Assembly: GCA_021730785.1 (NCBI GenBank)
Contig: JAKFWF010000024.1
Location: 1 to 64,000, forward strand
Reading direction: 5' to 3'
DNA from: Hyphomicrobiaceae bacterium
GTDB lineage: Bacteria; Pseudomonadota; Alphaproteobacteria; Rhizobiales; Hyphomicrobiaceae
DNA length: 64,000 nucleotides
Positions 8,253 through 16,542 of the stretch are shown in pieces. Numbering within the stretch: the stretch's first letter is position 1; each line of letters begins with the position of its first letter. Under the pieces are notes generated by a model that searched no databases, was not told the origin of the DNA, and saw only the letters and a program-made list of their open reading frames with translations. The translations under genes were made by a program, and so were the position numbers.

Positions 8253-9722
8253 TCAGCGCTTCTTCTTCACGGGCCTGGGTGCGGGTGCCTTGGCGGGGGC
8301 GGCTGGCGGTTTGCTCCAGACTACCCGCCATGCGTAGAATTCGGCGGGGCGGACCTGGTAGCGCGCAAAGTTTCCCTCGTGGAGCGCCATCAGTTCCGCT
8401 TCGGCCAACTCCCGGAACGGGCTGCGATCAGCCTCAGGGAGATGATCTTCGGCCCAGGTCGCGAGATACGCGAAGGCCGCCTTGCGATCCATGGGCGTGC
8501 GCAGGACCTCGGAGATAACCTCGCGCAAGGCGGTTCGGTGGCGTAGCCGGAACAGATCTGGCTCGCCGATCTGCTGGCGCACGGCGGCGTAGCGGCTCGC
8601 CGATCTCTCATAGGCCCAGATGAAGACGTCCTTGATCAGCGAGATGTCGTTCAGCTCGTACACGCCGAGCATGGCCTGGGTGTATGTCTCCTTCGGCACG
8701 TCGATGAAGGAGAGCGGGCACAGATTTCGTTTGATCAGCGGAATGTTTGCGGCCAGTCGCGAGACGCGCTTGTTCACGTCGTCGAAGGGCTGCAGATAGG
8801 GCAGCTGCGCCATGACGAACAATGCCTGTTCGAACGGGTCGGTAATGGCGGCGGCGGTGGTCAGCATCTGGTCGAAGCATTCCTCGATCAGCTGCGGCAC
8901 CCCCGGCGGATGGTAGGGGGAGCCATCAATACCGACCAGGATGGTGCGCAGGCGACCGGGAGAATCCGGATCTTCGAGCAGGCCATCGGCGAGCAGCGCG
9001 TGCAGGTTGGGCACGGTCAGGCGGTTGAACCCGATGTCGTCGGCCGACTGCACCAGAAACTCGATGGCCGCCTTGTGGTTCAGGATCATCTGCGCCTCGC
9101 GGCGATCCTTGCCTTCGGCCTCTTCTCCGAATTCCACCAGGCGCTTGGTGTCGAGCAGAGAGTAGGTGTTGCCTTCAAGGCGACTGGAGTTCCACGAGAG
9201 GTCGATCAGCAGTCGGCTTAGAATGTTCTTGGCGTAGGTGCCGGCATTCTGCGCCGCAATGCTGGGCTTGCCGATGTCAGCGAGATGCGCCTTCTCGGCC
9301 TTCGAGAGATAGGAGGCCTGGTTGGGCCGATAGCCATCGAGAAAAGCCCGCTCGTATCCGACAATCTTGCGAGCCTCGGGCGGCTTGCGCAGGTAGACCT
9401 GGATCTTGGCGGATGACTTGGAGACGGGGACGAACAGATCGGTTTGAACGGCCGGGGGCAGGATCGGGCGGGCGGCACCGCCCACGAACGTGTAACGTGC
9501 GGCGCGTGACTGGCCGGACTTGGTGATCGTCTTGAGGCCCACCATGTCGGCAAGGCGCCGGATCAGGGTGCGCTCGGAGACGGGCAGGCGGGCTTCGGCC
9601 GCGATCTGTTCCAGAGACGCGCCATCGGGGAATGCCGCCAGGACGACCCGCAAGGTCGCGAAGTCCTGTTCGTTCCGGGCTGAGGCCATGGCGGTCATCC
9701 TGTCAGTCAACGTGTCACCCAA
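8253..9722 (-). CDS. Fic-family protein with substituted active site, N-terminal winged helix
   Basis: A 489-residue protein. Residues 15-80 look like a winged-helix DNA-binding domain (LEQIAAEARLPVSERTLIRRL). An inhibitory-helix motif of the S/T-x-x-x-E-G type is seen in NSSRLEGN (Ser179, Glu183, Gly184). The Fic core motif, normally H-P-F-x-D-G-N-G-R, reads QPFDDVNKR at 311-319: the catalytic His is Gln and both glycines of the anion-binding loop are replaced. The tail is Lys/Pro-rich. Active family members transfer AMP to protein hydroxyls; this one may have lost or changed chemistry and could act mainly as a regulator. Starts at 9722, 9698 and 9689 are possible. The inner ones leave an operator-like repeat just upstream of the coding region. 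Confidence 0.82.
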   Translation of the reverse strand: MGDTLTDRMTAMASARNEQDFATLRVVLAAFPDGASLEQIAAEARLPVSERTLIRRLADMVGLKTITKSGQSRAARYTFVGGAARPILPPAVQTDLFVPVSKSSAKIQVYLRKPPEARKIVGYERAFLDGYRPNQASYLSKAEKAHLADIGKPSIAAQNAGTYAKNILSRLLIDLSWNSSRLEGNTYSLLDTKRLVEFGEEAEGKDRREAQMILNHKAAIEFLVQSADDIGFNRLTVPNLHALLADGLLEDPDSPGRLRTILVGIDGSPYHPPGVPQLIEECFDQMLTTAAAITDPFEQALFVMAQLPYLQPFDDVNKRVSRLAANIPLIKRNLCPLSFIDVPKETYTQAMLGVYELNDISLIKDVFIWAYERSASRYAAVRQQIGEPDLFRLRHRTALREVISEVLRTPMDRKAAFAYLATWAEDHLPEADRSPFRELAEAELMALHEGNFARYQVRPAEFYAWRVVWSKPPAAPAKAPAPRPVKKKR

Positions 9723-9778
9723 CGCATTTTGACCGCCAGTATGGCGGCTATTTGTCAGTCAATCAAGTCTGACTGACA
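9701..9778. promoter_or_regulatory. operator-like repeats upstream of the Fic gene
   Basis: TGTCAGTCA occurs at 9701-9709 and 9753-9761, and its exact inverse TGACTGACA at 9770-9778. The last two form a perfect inverted repeat with an 8-base spacer. Between them, CCGCCA-gta-TGGCGG at 9733-9747 forms a second palindrome. The repeats sit at and before the start of the Fic gene, whose product has a winged-helix domain, so autoregulation is a natural reading (inference). Confidence 0.55.
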
Positions 9779-9884
9779 GATTGGCAGTCAAAGCGTGCCG
9801 TGCTTGCGTGCTTGCCAGCTCCGGATGCGTGGGGACCGAGCCCGACGGCTTCAACAGCCCAATGGTGAAAAATTTGGCGGCATC

Positions 9885-10106
9885 TCACTTGTCGAGGCGC
9901 AGTGCCATTCTTGACTTTTGCGGTCGCCGGCGGGCCGGAGCATGTCCGTCGAGAATGCGCGCGTGGTCATCCTCATCGAGTTCGAGCAGGATGAAGCGCC
10001 CGTCGAGCGGCATGGCATCGAGTACGAGCGTGAGGCCGGCACCGGATTCGTGGGGATAGGCTTGGCCGGTTCGCGTCCAGACGGGGCGCTTGCCGGCTTT
10101 GGCGCG
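9885..10106 (-). pseudogene. truncated plasmid-type hypothetical protein
   Basis: A 73-residue frame with no start codon, running from a stop at 10107 to TGA at 9885. It reads GKRPVWTRTGQAYPHE, then GAGLTLVLDAMPLDGRFILLE. This resembles the small conserved proteins often encoded near conjugation genes on alphaproteobacterial plasmids. The upstream part is replaced by an IS1380-type remnant, so it is a 5'-truncated leftover. The family match is from memory and not certain. Confidence 0.4.
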
Positions 10107-10317
10107 CTATAGCGAGGTCACAACGTAGCGCACGTTGATCTCCTGGCGCACCGCATCCGGATTGCCAGGCGTCCGACGACTGATTGCCGTCATCGAAATC
10201 AACTGTGAGTTTCTTTCGCGCCACGGCTGGAAGATCGAAGGGGAGCGGGGCAGCGTTGGTCATTGCCGTGGCGTTTCGTGGCGACGCAAGCACGCTCGTC
10301 TCGAAAACGGTTTGCAA
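10107..10317 (-). pseudogene. IS1380-family transposase remnant with internal deletion
   Basis: A minus-strand frame from 10263 starts MTNAAPLPFDLPAVARKKL and continues TVDFDDGNQSSD, which matches the N-terminus of IS1380 transposases. After about 35 residues, and a frame change near 10160, the reading INVRYVVTSL follows. That segment normally lies more than 200 residues further on in these transposases. So the middle has been deleted and the C-terminal part lost. Together with the neighbouring plasmid-type fragment it marks old recombination at the edge of the accessory region. Confidence 0.6.
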
Positions 10318-10652
10318 CGCGATTTCAACGATCTACGCCACGGCCAGCCACGAATTCTTCACGCCTGATGCATGATCCGAGGTAGCAAGCACCAGCCAGA
10401 GGCTTGGCGATGTGATTGCGGCCGGAAACTGACGACCGTCGACTCATGCCTCTGCTTCGAGCGCCGGTTGCCAGCGAACACCTCTCGCACAATGGGCCAA
10501 AGAGCAGAACATGCGGCGTGTGCTGCAATGCAAGAATTGACTTCCGCAAAGCGCGCCAAAGCGCGCCCTGGTCGTTCTCGACAGCGCTTGAGTGCAACTT
10601 CAAAATTGAACAACTTTAACGCTTTCGTGCTTACGTCAGTTCAGCTGCTGTC
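10318..10652. other. gene-free stretch between IS1380 remnant and cytochrome gene
   Basis: About 335 bases in which I see no gene. The first 60 bases probably belong to the upstream end of the IS1380-type remnant. Short frames on both strands lack start signals and family resemblance. The promoter for the cytochrome gene at 10668 should lie here, but no clear -35/-10 pair stands out. Confidence 0.45.
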
Positions 10653-10667
10653 GTGAGTGTCGTTCCA

Positions 10668-12344
10668 ATGATTGTCCGGAGTTTTGCCACTCGCGCGCTC
10701 CTCGCCGCTTTGGGTATCGCCCTGGCGACGAGCTTCATTGCGACTTGGGAACTCAACCGGGTCGCGCCCGCGCGCTCGATTAACCTTCAGGCATCCAGTA
10801 TCAACGCCAAGACGTCACACTCGCTGGGAGCCGCGCTTTTTGCATTCGGCGACTTCGGCGCAATCGATCTGGATACGCTTGAAACGTCGGCCATGCCGTG
10901 GCCGGTTCTTGTGGCTGTTGTGGCGTTGGCCCAGTCCAATGGACAAGCAAGCAAGGTCGAATGGGCGGGAGTCGTTGCGGCCTTCAAGCGCTTCGGTTTT
11001 CTCTACCCAGACGCGATCCTCGGCCAGCCCGCTCTACGTCCTTCGCGACAAGTGCCGCTTGGTTTTTCCCTGGGGATCGTCGAGCGGACGCTGCCGCCGT
11101 TGCGACTCAGCGCGATCAATATCAGCTGTGCGGCCTGTCACGCCGGACCGGCCTACGCACCCGACGGCACACCAGACCCGACAACCGTCGTTCTCGGCCG
11201 CCCCAATACCGCGCTCAATCTGGAAGCGTTCAGCCAGAGCGTCTATGGCGCCTTGAAAGCTGGGCTGGCCAGCGAGACGGTGCTGTTCGACGCCATTGCG
11301 CGGCTGTTTCCCGATATGACACTGCGTGAGAGGCTGACCCTAAAATGGGTGGCAGTCCCGCGGGCGCGCCAGCGGCTCGCTGAGTTGGCCTCCAGCCTCG
11401 ATAAACCGCTGCCGTTCAACAACGGCGCTCCTGGCTTGACGAACGGAGTGGGCGCGCTCAAATCGCGCCTCGGCGTCACCCGTCGCGACCGCTACGACGC
11501 CAGCGCGGGTTTTGTCTCTATACCTGATCTCGCCGACCGTGCATTCCGGTCCGCGTTCCTTGCTGATGGAGCTTACGCAGCAAAACAGACAGAGCGGTTC
11601 CGGCCCATTACCCGCGCTGAAGCGGAGGCGCGCGACAGCAGGCCCCTGGCAGCTGTCGCGTCGTTCTTCATGGTACCCAGCATGGGCCTTGCCCCACGCC
11701 GGACGGAAGCTGCGATCCCCGAACTCACTGCGGTGATTGACTATCTAAAGGCGTCACGCCCGTCGCGCTTTCCCGGACCCATCAACGCGACCGCAGCCGC
11801 AGCAGGCCGCGACGTCTACGCACGTGCCTGCGCATCTTGCCACGGCACCTACGATGCGAGCATGACCGAGCCACGCCTGCTGTCGTTTCCGAACTGGGCT
11901 GGTGATGTTGGCACGGACCCAAGCCGCCTCGATGTCTTCAACACGCCGCTGAAAGACGCCATCGACAAAACCGGCCATGGCCAGCGCTTCATCGACGCGG
12001 CCGTCACGCGTAAGGTGGCTGCCCCATTGTTGTCCGGCGTATGGGCCTCAGCACCGTATTTTACCAATGGTTCGGTGCCAACGCTGCGTCATCTTCTGGT
12101 GCCGCAATCGCGGCCGGTGCGATTCATGTCCGGCGGCCACCGCTTGTCCATGACCGACATCGGCATCGACGGCGTGATGCGCGAAGGTGCTTGGGTTTTT
12201 CCCGAAGGGTACCGGGTCTATTCACAGCCAGTCCTGATTGACACGACGACCCCCGGTCTTTCCAATCGCGGTCATGACAACGAAGTCGAAGGACTGACTG
12301 CATCGGAGCGGGACAATCTCCTCGAATATCTCAAGCTGCTTTGA
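10668..12344 (+). CDS. dihaem c-type cytochrome, RoxA/MauG-like
   Basis: A 558-residue exported protein with an N-terminal membrane or signal segment (LLAALGIALATSFIATW). Two covalent haem-binding motifs are present: CAACH at residues 154-158 and CASCH at 388-392. Their spacing, and the C-terminal stretch GHDNEVEGLTASERDNLLEYL, resemble the rubber oxygenase RoxA branch of the cytochrome c peroxidase/MauG superfamily. It would act in the periplasm as an oxidase or oxygenase. GTG at 10653 is an alternative start five codons upstream. Its stop lies 1 bp from the convergent nitroreductase stop. It may act with the adjacent ThiF/GNAT/nitroreductase unit, but this rests on proximity only. Confidence 0.82.
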   Translation: MIVRSFATRALLAALGIALATSFIATWELNRVAPARSINLQASSINAKTSHSLGAALFAFGDFGAIDLDTLETSAMPWPVLVAVVALAQSNGQASKVEWAGVVAAFKRFGFLYPDAILGQPALRPSRQVPLGFSLGIVERTLPPLRLSAINISCAACHAGPAYAPDGTPDPTTVVLGRPNTALNLEAFSQSVYGALKAGLASETVLFDAIARLFPDMTLRERLTLKWVAVPRARQRLAELASSLDKPLPFNNGAPGLTNGVGALKSRLGVTRRDRYDASAGFVSIPDLADRAFRSAFLADGAYAAKQTERFRPITRAEAEARDSRPLAAVASFFMVPSMGLAPRRTEAAIPELTAVIDYLKASRPSRFPGPINATAAAAGRDVYARACASCHGTYDASMTEPRLLSFPNWAGDVGTDPSRLDVFNTPLKDAIDKTGHGQRFIDAAVTRKVAAPLLSGVWASAPYFTNGSVPTLRHLLVPQSRPVRFMSGGHRLSMTDIGIDGVMREGAWVFPEGYRVYSQPVLIDTTTPGLSNRGHDNEVEGLTASERDNLLEYLKLL

Positions 12345-12345
12345 G

Positions 12346-13347
12346 CTACACCAGGAGTTCGTCAACGGGCAGGCGGGCATGCGCCAACTTCGGCGCACCT
12401 TTCGGTCGGCCGATCCGGAACACGCTGATGATCCGCCGATCTGCAGGAACCTGATGTAGTGCGGCCAGCGCATCACGCGCTACGCTCCAGTCAGCGAGCA
12501 CCGACATCGGGCAGCCCTTCAAGCCCTGCCGCTCAATCTCCAGCCAGGCGCGATAGAAGGCGCGACCGGACACGAAGGCATCTTCGCCTTTGGGCCGGTG
12601 AAACAGGACGATGGCTGCCGCTGATTTGGTCTTGGCGTGCTCAGCAACAAGGGGGGCCGCAAGACCGACGCGATCGAGTAGTGCGAAGAGAGGACCCAGA
12701 ACCAATCCCGCACCCCAAGCTTCGATTGCACTCAGTGTCATGGCTTCGGCATTTAGACCATCGCGTTGATATCCGGCGTGCGATCTGGCGAGGCGCAGCC
12801 ACTCGAGAAGTTCACGCCGATGCGCAACATCTCGCAGGAAAAACAGCCCGGCACGATCACCCAGCTTCGCCGCGTTCAAGATGGCAGGGGCCTCCCTGAC
12901 CAGCACAAGGTCATTGCAGGCGGTTGCAAGCCGATCCAGGGCCGCGTTTGCCGCCCCATCCATTGGACGGAATGCCCCGCGCCAGCTGACACGCGTCCCC
13001 GTCGGGTCGGAGGCTGGACGATGGTCAATGCTTGCCAGTTTAACGCGCGCAATGGTTTGTGTTGGAGTGGCCGGCGACAAGGAGCGTGGTGCCTCAATGT
13101 CCACTTGACCGATCTGCAGCCCTCGACCGGCCAGCGCGATCACGAGACCTTCAAGTGCCGCGCCATGAGAGAGCCGCCAATCCCGCCACTCCGGATCGAC
13201 GACCGGGATCGACCGGCCGGGCACACCACACAACTCGATGACGCCGTCACCCTGGCGCCAGCGGGTCGGCTGGATATTGTGGACGCTCGGCGCGAGCCGC
13301 GCTTCAGCGATCAGCGACCTGAGATCATCCCGTGCGAGAGTGATCAT
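12346..13347 (-). CDS. Acg-type nitroreductase-family protein
   Basis: A 333-residue flavoprotein-fold protein. The N-terminal half carries EARLAPSVHNIQPTRW, equivalent to the S-x-H-N-x-Q-P-W-R FMN-binding start of the nitroreductase superfamily, and later DWRLSHGAALEGLVIAL, typical of the large Acg (Rv2032)-like members. These often bind FMN poorly and have unclear substrates. It is the last gene of a five-gene minus-strand unit beginning at 17510; its ATG overlaps the upstream GNAT stop by 4 bp. The co-transcribed ThiF-like enzyme suggests that it reduces or dehydrogenates an adenylated or conjugated intermediate (inference). Confidence 0.75.
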   Translation of the reverse strand: MITLARDDLRSLIAEARLAPSVHNIQPTRWRQGDGVIELCGVPGRSIPVVDPEWRDWRLSHGAALEGLVIALAGRGLQIGQVDIEAPRSLSPATPTQTIARVKLASIDHRPASDPTGTRVSWRGAFRPMDGAANAALDRLATACNDLVLVREAPAILNAAKLGDRAGLFFLRDVAHRRELLEWLRLARSHAGYQRDGLNAEAMTLSAIEAWGAGLVLGPLFALLDRVGLAAPLVAEHAKTKSAAAIVLFHRPKGEDAFVSGRAFYRAWLEIERQGLKGCPMSVLADWSVARDALAALHQVPADRRIISVFRIGRPKGAPKLAHARLPVDELLV

Positions 13348-14465
13348 GCCAGACCCCCAAGTGTCTTTGTAAAGAGGTGCAAGCGGTGCAGAGGCTTGGC
13401 GCCGATGCGCTCCATCTGCTTCAGGCTGGCGGTGTTGACGTCCGCGATCCAGGTCGTGCCGAGCGAGCGGTAGCCGGCTTTGCGCGCGGCCCCGATGACA
13501 CGTGCGAGCATGGCCCCGTTCAAACCGCGTCCGTGCAGTTCGGGCGTCACGGAGTAATAGATGATGACCGCACGATCCCGCTGCAGACGATGGCGGATGA
13601 AGTGCCACGGTGCCGTCCACGACAACCGGCCGCCCACAGCTTTTACAAATGGATTGAGATCGGGAATGCAGACGATGACGCCTGCCGGTTTGCCATCGTA
13701 GTGCACGACGACCGACAAGCGCGGGTCCATGATCCACATCATCTCGCCAGCCTGGAACGTGTATTCGGCAGCACTGAGAGGTACGAACATCGGATTGCGG
13801 TCGAAGCCGGCATTAAGCACAACACGGGCGTCTTCGAGGCGATCCTTGAAGGTCCCACGCGTGATTGGGTGCCATGTGAGTCGCGGATCAGTCGTGATCG
13901 CGCGCAGCTTCGGATGGTCGAGAGCGGCTTGCGGCACACTTGCAAGTTCGGTCTCGAAGGTCGACATGGGAAACGTCGCGGCGTAACCGTTGCGCTCAAG
14001 ATGCGTCGCCATGTGCGGCGCATTCCACATCATGTCGGTATAGGGTTGCGCTCCAAATCCACTGGTGACGACGCCGGCCATTTGCATCGCCGTCAGATTG
14101 AAATTGCCGGCGACCTCGTTGGCGCCGCGTTGGGCAAGCCAAGTCTCTGCAGCCGTGAGCAGGGACGCCGCCGCCGCGGGGGCATCGCCACAGTCAAAGA
14201 AACCGAATTGCCCGCGGTAGGAACCGTGCCGCGCGTTTGAGGCGTCGTGGATCGAGGCGACGATGCGGCCTACCGGCTGTCCGTCGCGGTGCGCTGTGAA
14301 CACTTGCAAACGGCCATGCCCGTCGCGGCAGAAGGGATTGCGATCAGGGTCGAGAATTCGGTCGATGTCCGACCACATCGGCGTGACATAGGGCGATGCG
14401 GTGCCATAGGCTGCAAGGCCGGCGTTGAAGGCGGCACGGCGATCACCGGCGCGAATTTCGATCAT
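13344..14465 (-). CDS. GNAT-family protein, YghO-like
   Basis: A 373-residue protein with the two-part layout of the YghO-like group. An N-terminal domain (SPYVTPMWSDIDRILDP, then QPVGRIVASIHD and GQFGFFDCGD) is followed by a C-terminal acetyltransferase fold. In that fold SVTPELHGRGLNGAML is the acyl-CoA pyrophosphate-binding motif A and NTASLKQMERIGA is motif B. The acyl donor and acceptor are unknown. It overlaps the genes on both sides by 4 bp and so is part of a tightly coupled unit with the membrane protein, the ThiF-like enzyme and the nitroreductase. Confidence 0.75.
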   Translation of the reverse strand: MIEIRAGDRRAAFNAGLAAYGTASPYVTPMWSDIDRILDPDRNPFCRDGHGRLQVFTAHRDGQPVGRIVASIHDASNARHGSYRGQFGFFDCGDAPAAAASLLTAAETWLAQRGANEVAGNFNLTAMQMAGVVTSGFGAQPYTDMMWNAPHMATHLERNGYAATFPMSTFETELASVPQAALDHPKLRAITTDPRLTWHPITRGTFKDRLEDARVVLNAGFDRNPMFVPLSAAEYTFQAGEMMWIMDPRLSVVVHYDGKPAGVIVCIPDLNPFVKAVGGRLSWTAPWHFIRHRLQRDRAVIIYYSVTPELHGRGLNGAMLARVIGAARKAGYRSLGTTWIADVNTASLKQMERIGAKPLHRLHLFTKTLGGLA

Positions 14466-15664
14466 GGCTGGGCGACCTTGTCATAGACGCGCTCGCCAAC
14501 GAGCCGCACGACGTCAATCTCGTACTCGGCGCGCGCGTCAGCGGCGGTGGCTGGCAGCGAGAGTGCGATGATCCGCAGCGGATTTTGGGTAACCAGCACA
14601 AGATGCGTGGCGTCGTAAGCAGTCATGAGCGACAGCGCGCGCTCGACTCCATCATCGGTGGCGGCACGACCCCACGGCGCAGCGCCCCGGCGCAGCGTCC
14701 GCTGGCTGGACAGCAAAGACCGGAACGCCGGGGCATCCACTTGATCAACGACCGTGGCAGGCAACATATGCGCGCCACCGAGCAAAGCATGCGCCGACAG
14801 CCGAGCGAGAAAATCTTCGGGACTGGTCGCGTCAATCAACGGCACGCTTGCGCGCCCGCGCTCAAGCCTGGCGCCCTGCGATTCCGAGAAGATCCCAGCA
14901 AACAGTAGCCCAGCAACTCCGACGGCAGCCGCGCGCAGCAATTGATCGGTGCCGCCATCGGCATGTCCTGTTGCCACATAGCCGCCGGCAAACAGTGCGG
15001 CGATTGCAGCAAACATCACGATATTGAGTATTCGGCCACGCAACGAAGCGTGAAAACTGCCAACACCAAGACCGATATAGAGCAGCATCAATGCGCCAAG
15101 GGCGCCAAGCCGCACCGGAACGTCCGGCCACATTGAACGGAAATCCGTGACAATCAATGGCGCGAGGAACAACAAAGCGAGCAGGAGCCGCCGGATGGAG
15201 GTGTTCTCGGCACTTGTCAGGCTGGCGGCTTCACGCCGCCACAGCAAACCCGCGATGGCAGCGTACCCACCAAGCACCGTTGCCAACAGCAGGGCGACAG
15301 GCAGCTGCACCGGCAGAAACGGCAACAACTTGGCGCCAAACACGGCGACCGGACCTGCGAGCAGGGCGAGCTTGAGCCAGCGCGGCGAGTGCCGGCGCAG
15401 CAAGCCTTCGGCGACCAGCAGTGATACTAGCGGCGTGGCCGACGCCAGCGCATCGCTCAGGGCATCTGCGAGCAGCCCTTGTGTATACCACGACCAAGTG
15501 CGCGTCACGAAGAACACTGCGACGAACCACAATGCAAAAGCGATCCTGCGCGAGACCTGGCCCTTCGGATCGCTGCGGGCCATCTCGCGCGCGACCACCA
15601 TCGCGCCGCCGGCCCCGAACACATTCACAAGCGCATCGGCAACAAACGTCGGCTCCAGCGTCAT
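14462..15664 (-). CDS. polytopic membrane protein of unknown function
   Basis: A 400-residue protein. About eight hydrophobic segments fill residues 30-265 (for example FALWFVAVFFVTRTW, LALLAGPVAVFGAKLLPFLP and ILNIVMFAAIAALFAGGYVA). The last 130 residues form a soluble domain (SPEDFLARLSAHALLGGAHM, later AYDATHLVLVTQNP and EYEIDVVRLVGERVYDKV). I recognise no family. The position between the ThiF-like and GNAT genes, with 4-bp overlaps on both sides, suggests it anchors or transports the product of the cluster. The ATG at 15664 is preferred over an upstream extension that would overlap the ThiF-like gene by over 100 bp. Confidence 0.7.
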   Translation of the reverse strand: MTLEPTFVADALVNVFGAGGAMVVAREMARSDPKGQVSRRIAFALWFVAVFFVTRTWSWYTQGLLADALSDALASATPLVSLLVAEGLLRRHSPRWLKLALLAGPVAVFGAKLLPFLPVQLPVALLLATVLGGYAAIAGLLWRREAASLTSAENTSIRRLLLALLFLAPLIVTDFRSMWPDVPVRLGALGALMLLYIGLGVGSFHASLRGRILNIVMFAAIAALFAGGYVATGHADGGTDQLLRAAAVGVAGLLFAGIFSESQGARLERGRASVPLIDATSPEDFLARLSAHALLGGAHMLPATVVDQVDAPAFRSLLSSQRTLRRGAAPWGRAATDDGVERALSLMTAYDATHLVLVTQNPLRIIALSLPATAADARAEYEIDVVRLVGERVYDKVAQP

Positions 15665-16542
15665 GACGGCCTCATCATGCGCTCCAGAAAGCGCCGCACG
15701 ATCGGCTTCATGACGCTTTCGGCAAGCTTGTTTCTCGGTCGTTCGACGGCAGGCCGATAGGGATTGAAGAACCAGCCGCGGCAATCCGTTCCAGTCGGCT
15801 TTTCAAGCAGCAATGCCACCGTCTCATAGGCCATCAGCATACCCGTCGTGATGACCATCGGCGCAAATGACATGCGGCTGCGCTTTCCGGCCGCAACCTC
15901 GCCAGCGAGATCAAGATCGATATGATGGCGCGAACTGGAGTGCACGAGCACGTGGATCGCTTCTGCCTGGAAGGCAGCGCTCCGGTCTTTCGCTGTGATG
16001 GTTGATAACGGCTTGCCGATGGTCGGGTAGCCGAGCCGCTCCTCAGGCATCGGATCGCGCGGCCGGGTCAAATACACCGATGGCAATGGCGAGGCATAGG
16101 CATCGATCACGGGCAGGCCGGCACTGCGGGCCGCACGGTAGAGCTGTAGACTGGCCACGAGATCGTCAGTGCCATTGATGATCACCTGCACGTCCTTAAC
16201 GATGCGATCAAGCGCCTTAGGCCAATCGGCATGCAATACCTCGACGGTCGCTTCTGGATTGATGCGCGCGATGATGTCCGCGCTGGCCTCGGCTTTGTGC
16301 CGTCCGACCGTATCGGTGAACGCGAACACCTGCCGATTCATGTTGGAGATTTCGAAGTCATCGAGATCCGCAACAACGAAGTGGCCGATGCCGGAGCGCG
16401 CCAGCGCCATCAACGCGGCGCCACCCATGCCGCCCGTGCCACACACGAAGACCTTGCTGTGCCGCAACCGGTCTTGTTCCGCCTGAGTGACAAAACCGAT
16501 GTTGCGCGTAGTGAACTCGGCGTAGGTAAATTTTGCCGTCAT
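15661..16542 (-). CDS. ThiF/MoeB/HesA-family (E1-like) adenylating enzyme
   Basis: A 293-residue E1-like protein. The nucleotide-binding loop is VFVCGTGGMGG. It is followed by VADLDDFEISNMNRQ, with the acidic residue, Asn and Arg that position ATP, and GRHKAEA with the conserved Lys, so ATP binding and adenylation are likely intact. The paired CxxC zinc motifs of MoeB/ThiF are absent; only two cysteines were found (in VFVCG and in TDCRGWFF), neither at the usual E1 thioester position. No ubiquitin-like ThiS/MoaD partner ending in Gly-Gly lies in the neighbourhood. It therefore probably activates a carboxylate on another substrate, as TcdA-like members do. It is coupled by 4-bp overlaps to both neighbours. 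Confidence 0.85.
   Translation of the reverse strand: MTAKFTYAEFTTRNIGFVTQAEQDRLRHSKVFVCGTGGMGGAALMALARSGIGHFVVADLDDFEISNMNRQVFAFTDTVGRHKAEASADIIARINPEATVEVLHADWPKALDRIVKDVQVIINGTDDLVASLQLYRAARSAGLPVIDAYASPLPSVYLTRPRDPMPEERLGYPTIGKPLSTITAKDRSAAFQAEAIHVLVHSSSRHHIDLDLAGEVAAGKRSRMSFAPMVITTGMLMAYETVALLLEKPTGTDCRGWFFNPYRPAVERPRNKLAESVMKPIVRRFLERMMRPS

Noticed and set aside
7672-8518. Plus-strand frames in the region between deacetylase and Fic genes
   Set aside because: Arg/Ser/Pro-rich random composition, no ribosome binding sites and overlap with flanking genes.
10325-10656. Overlapping frames of 60-95 codons upstream of the cytochrome gene
   Set aside because: Both strands are open at once, no motif, and starts lack ribosome binding sites; probably non-coding.
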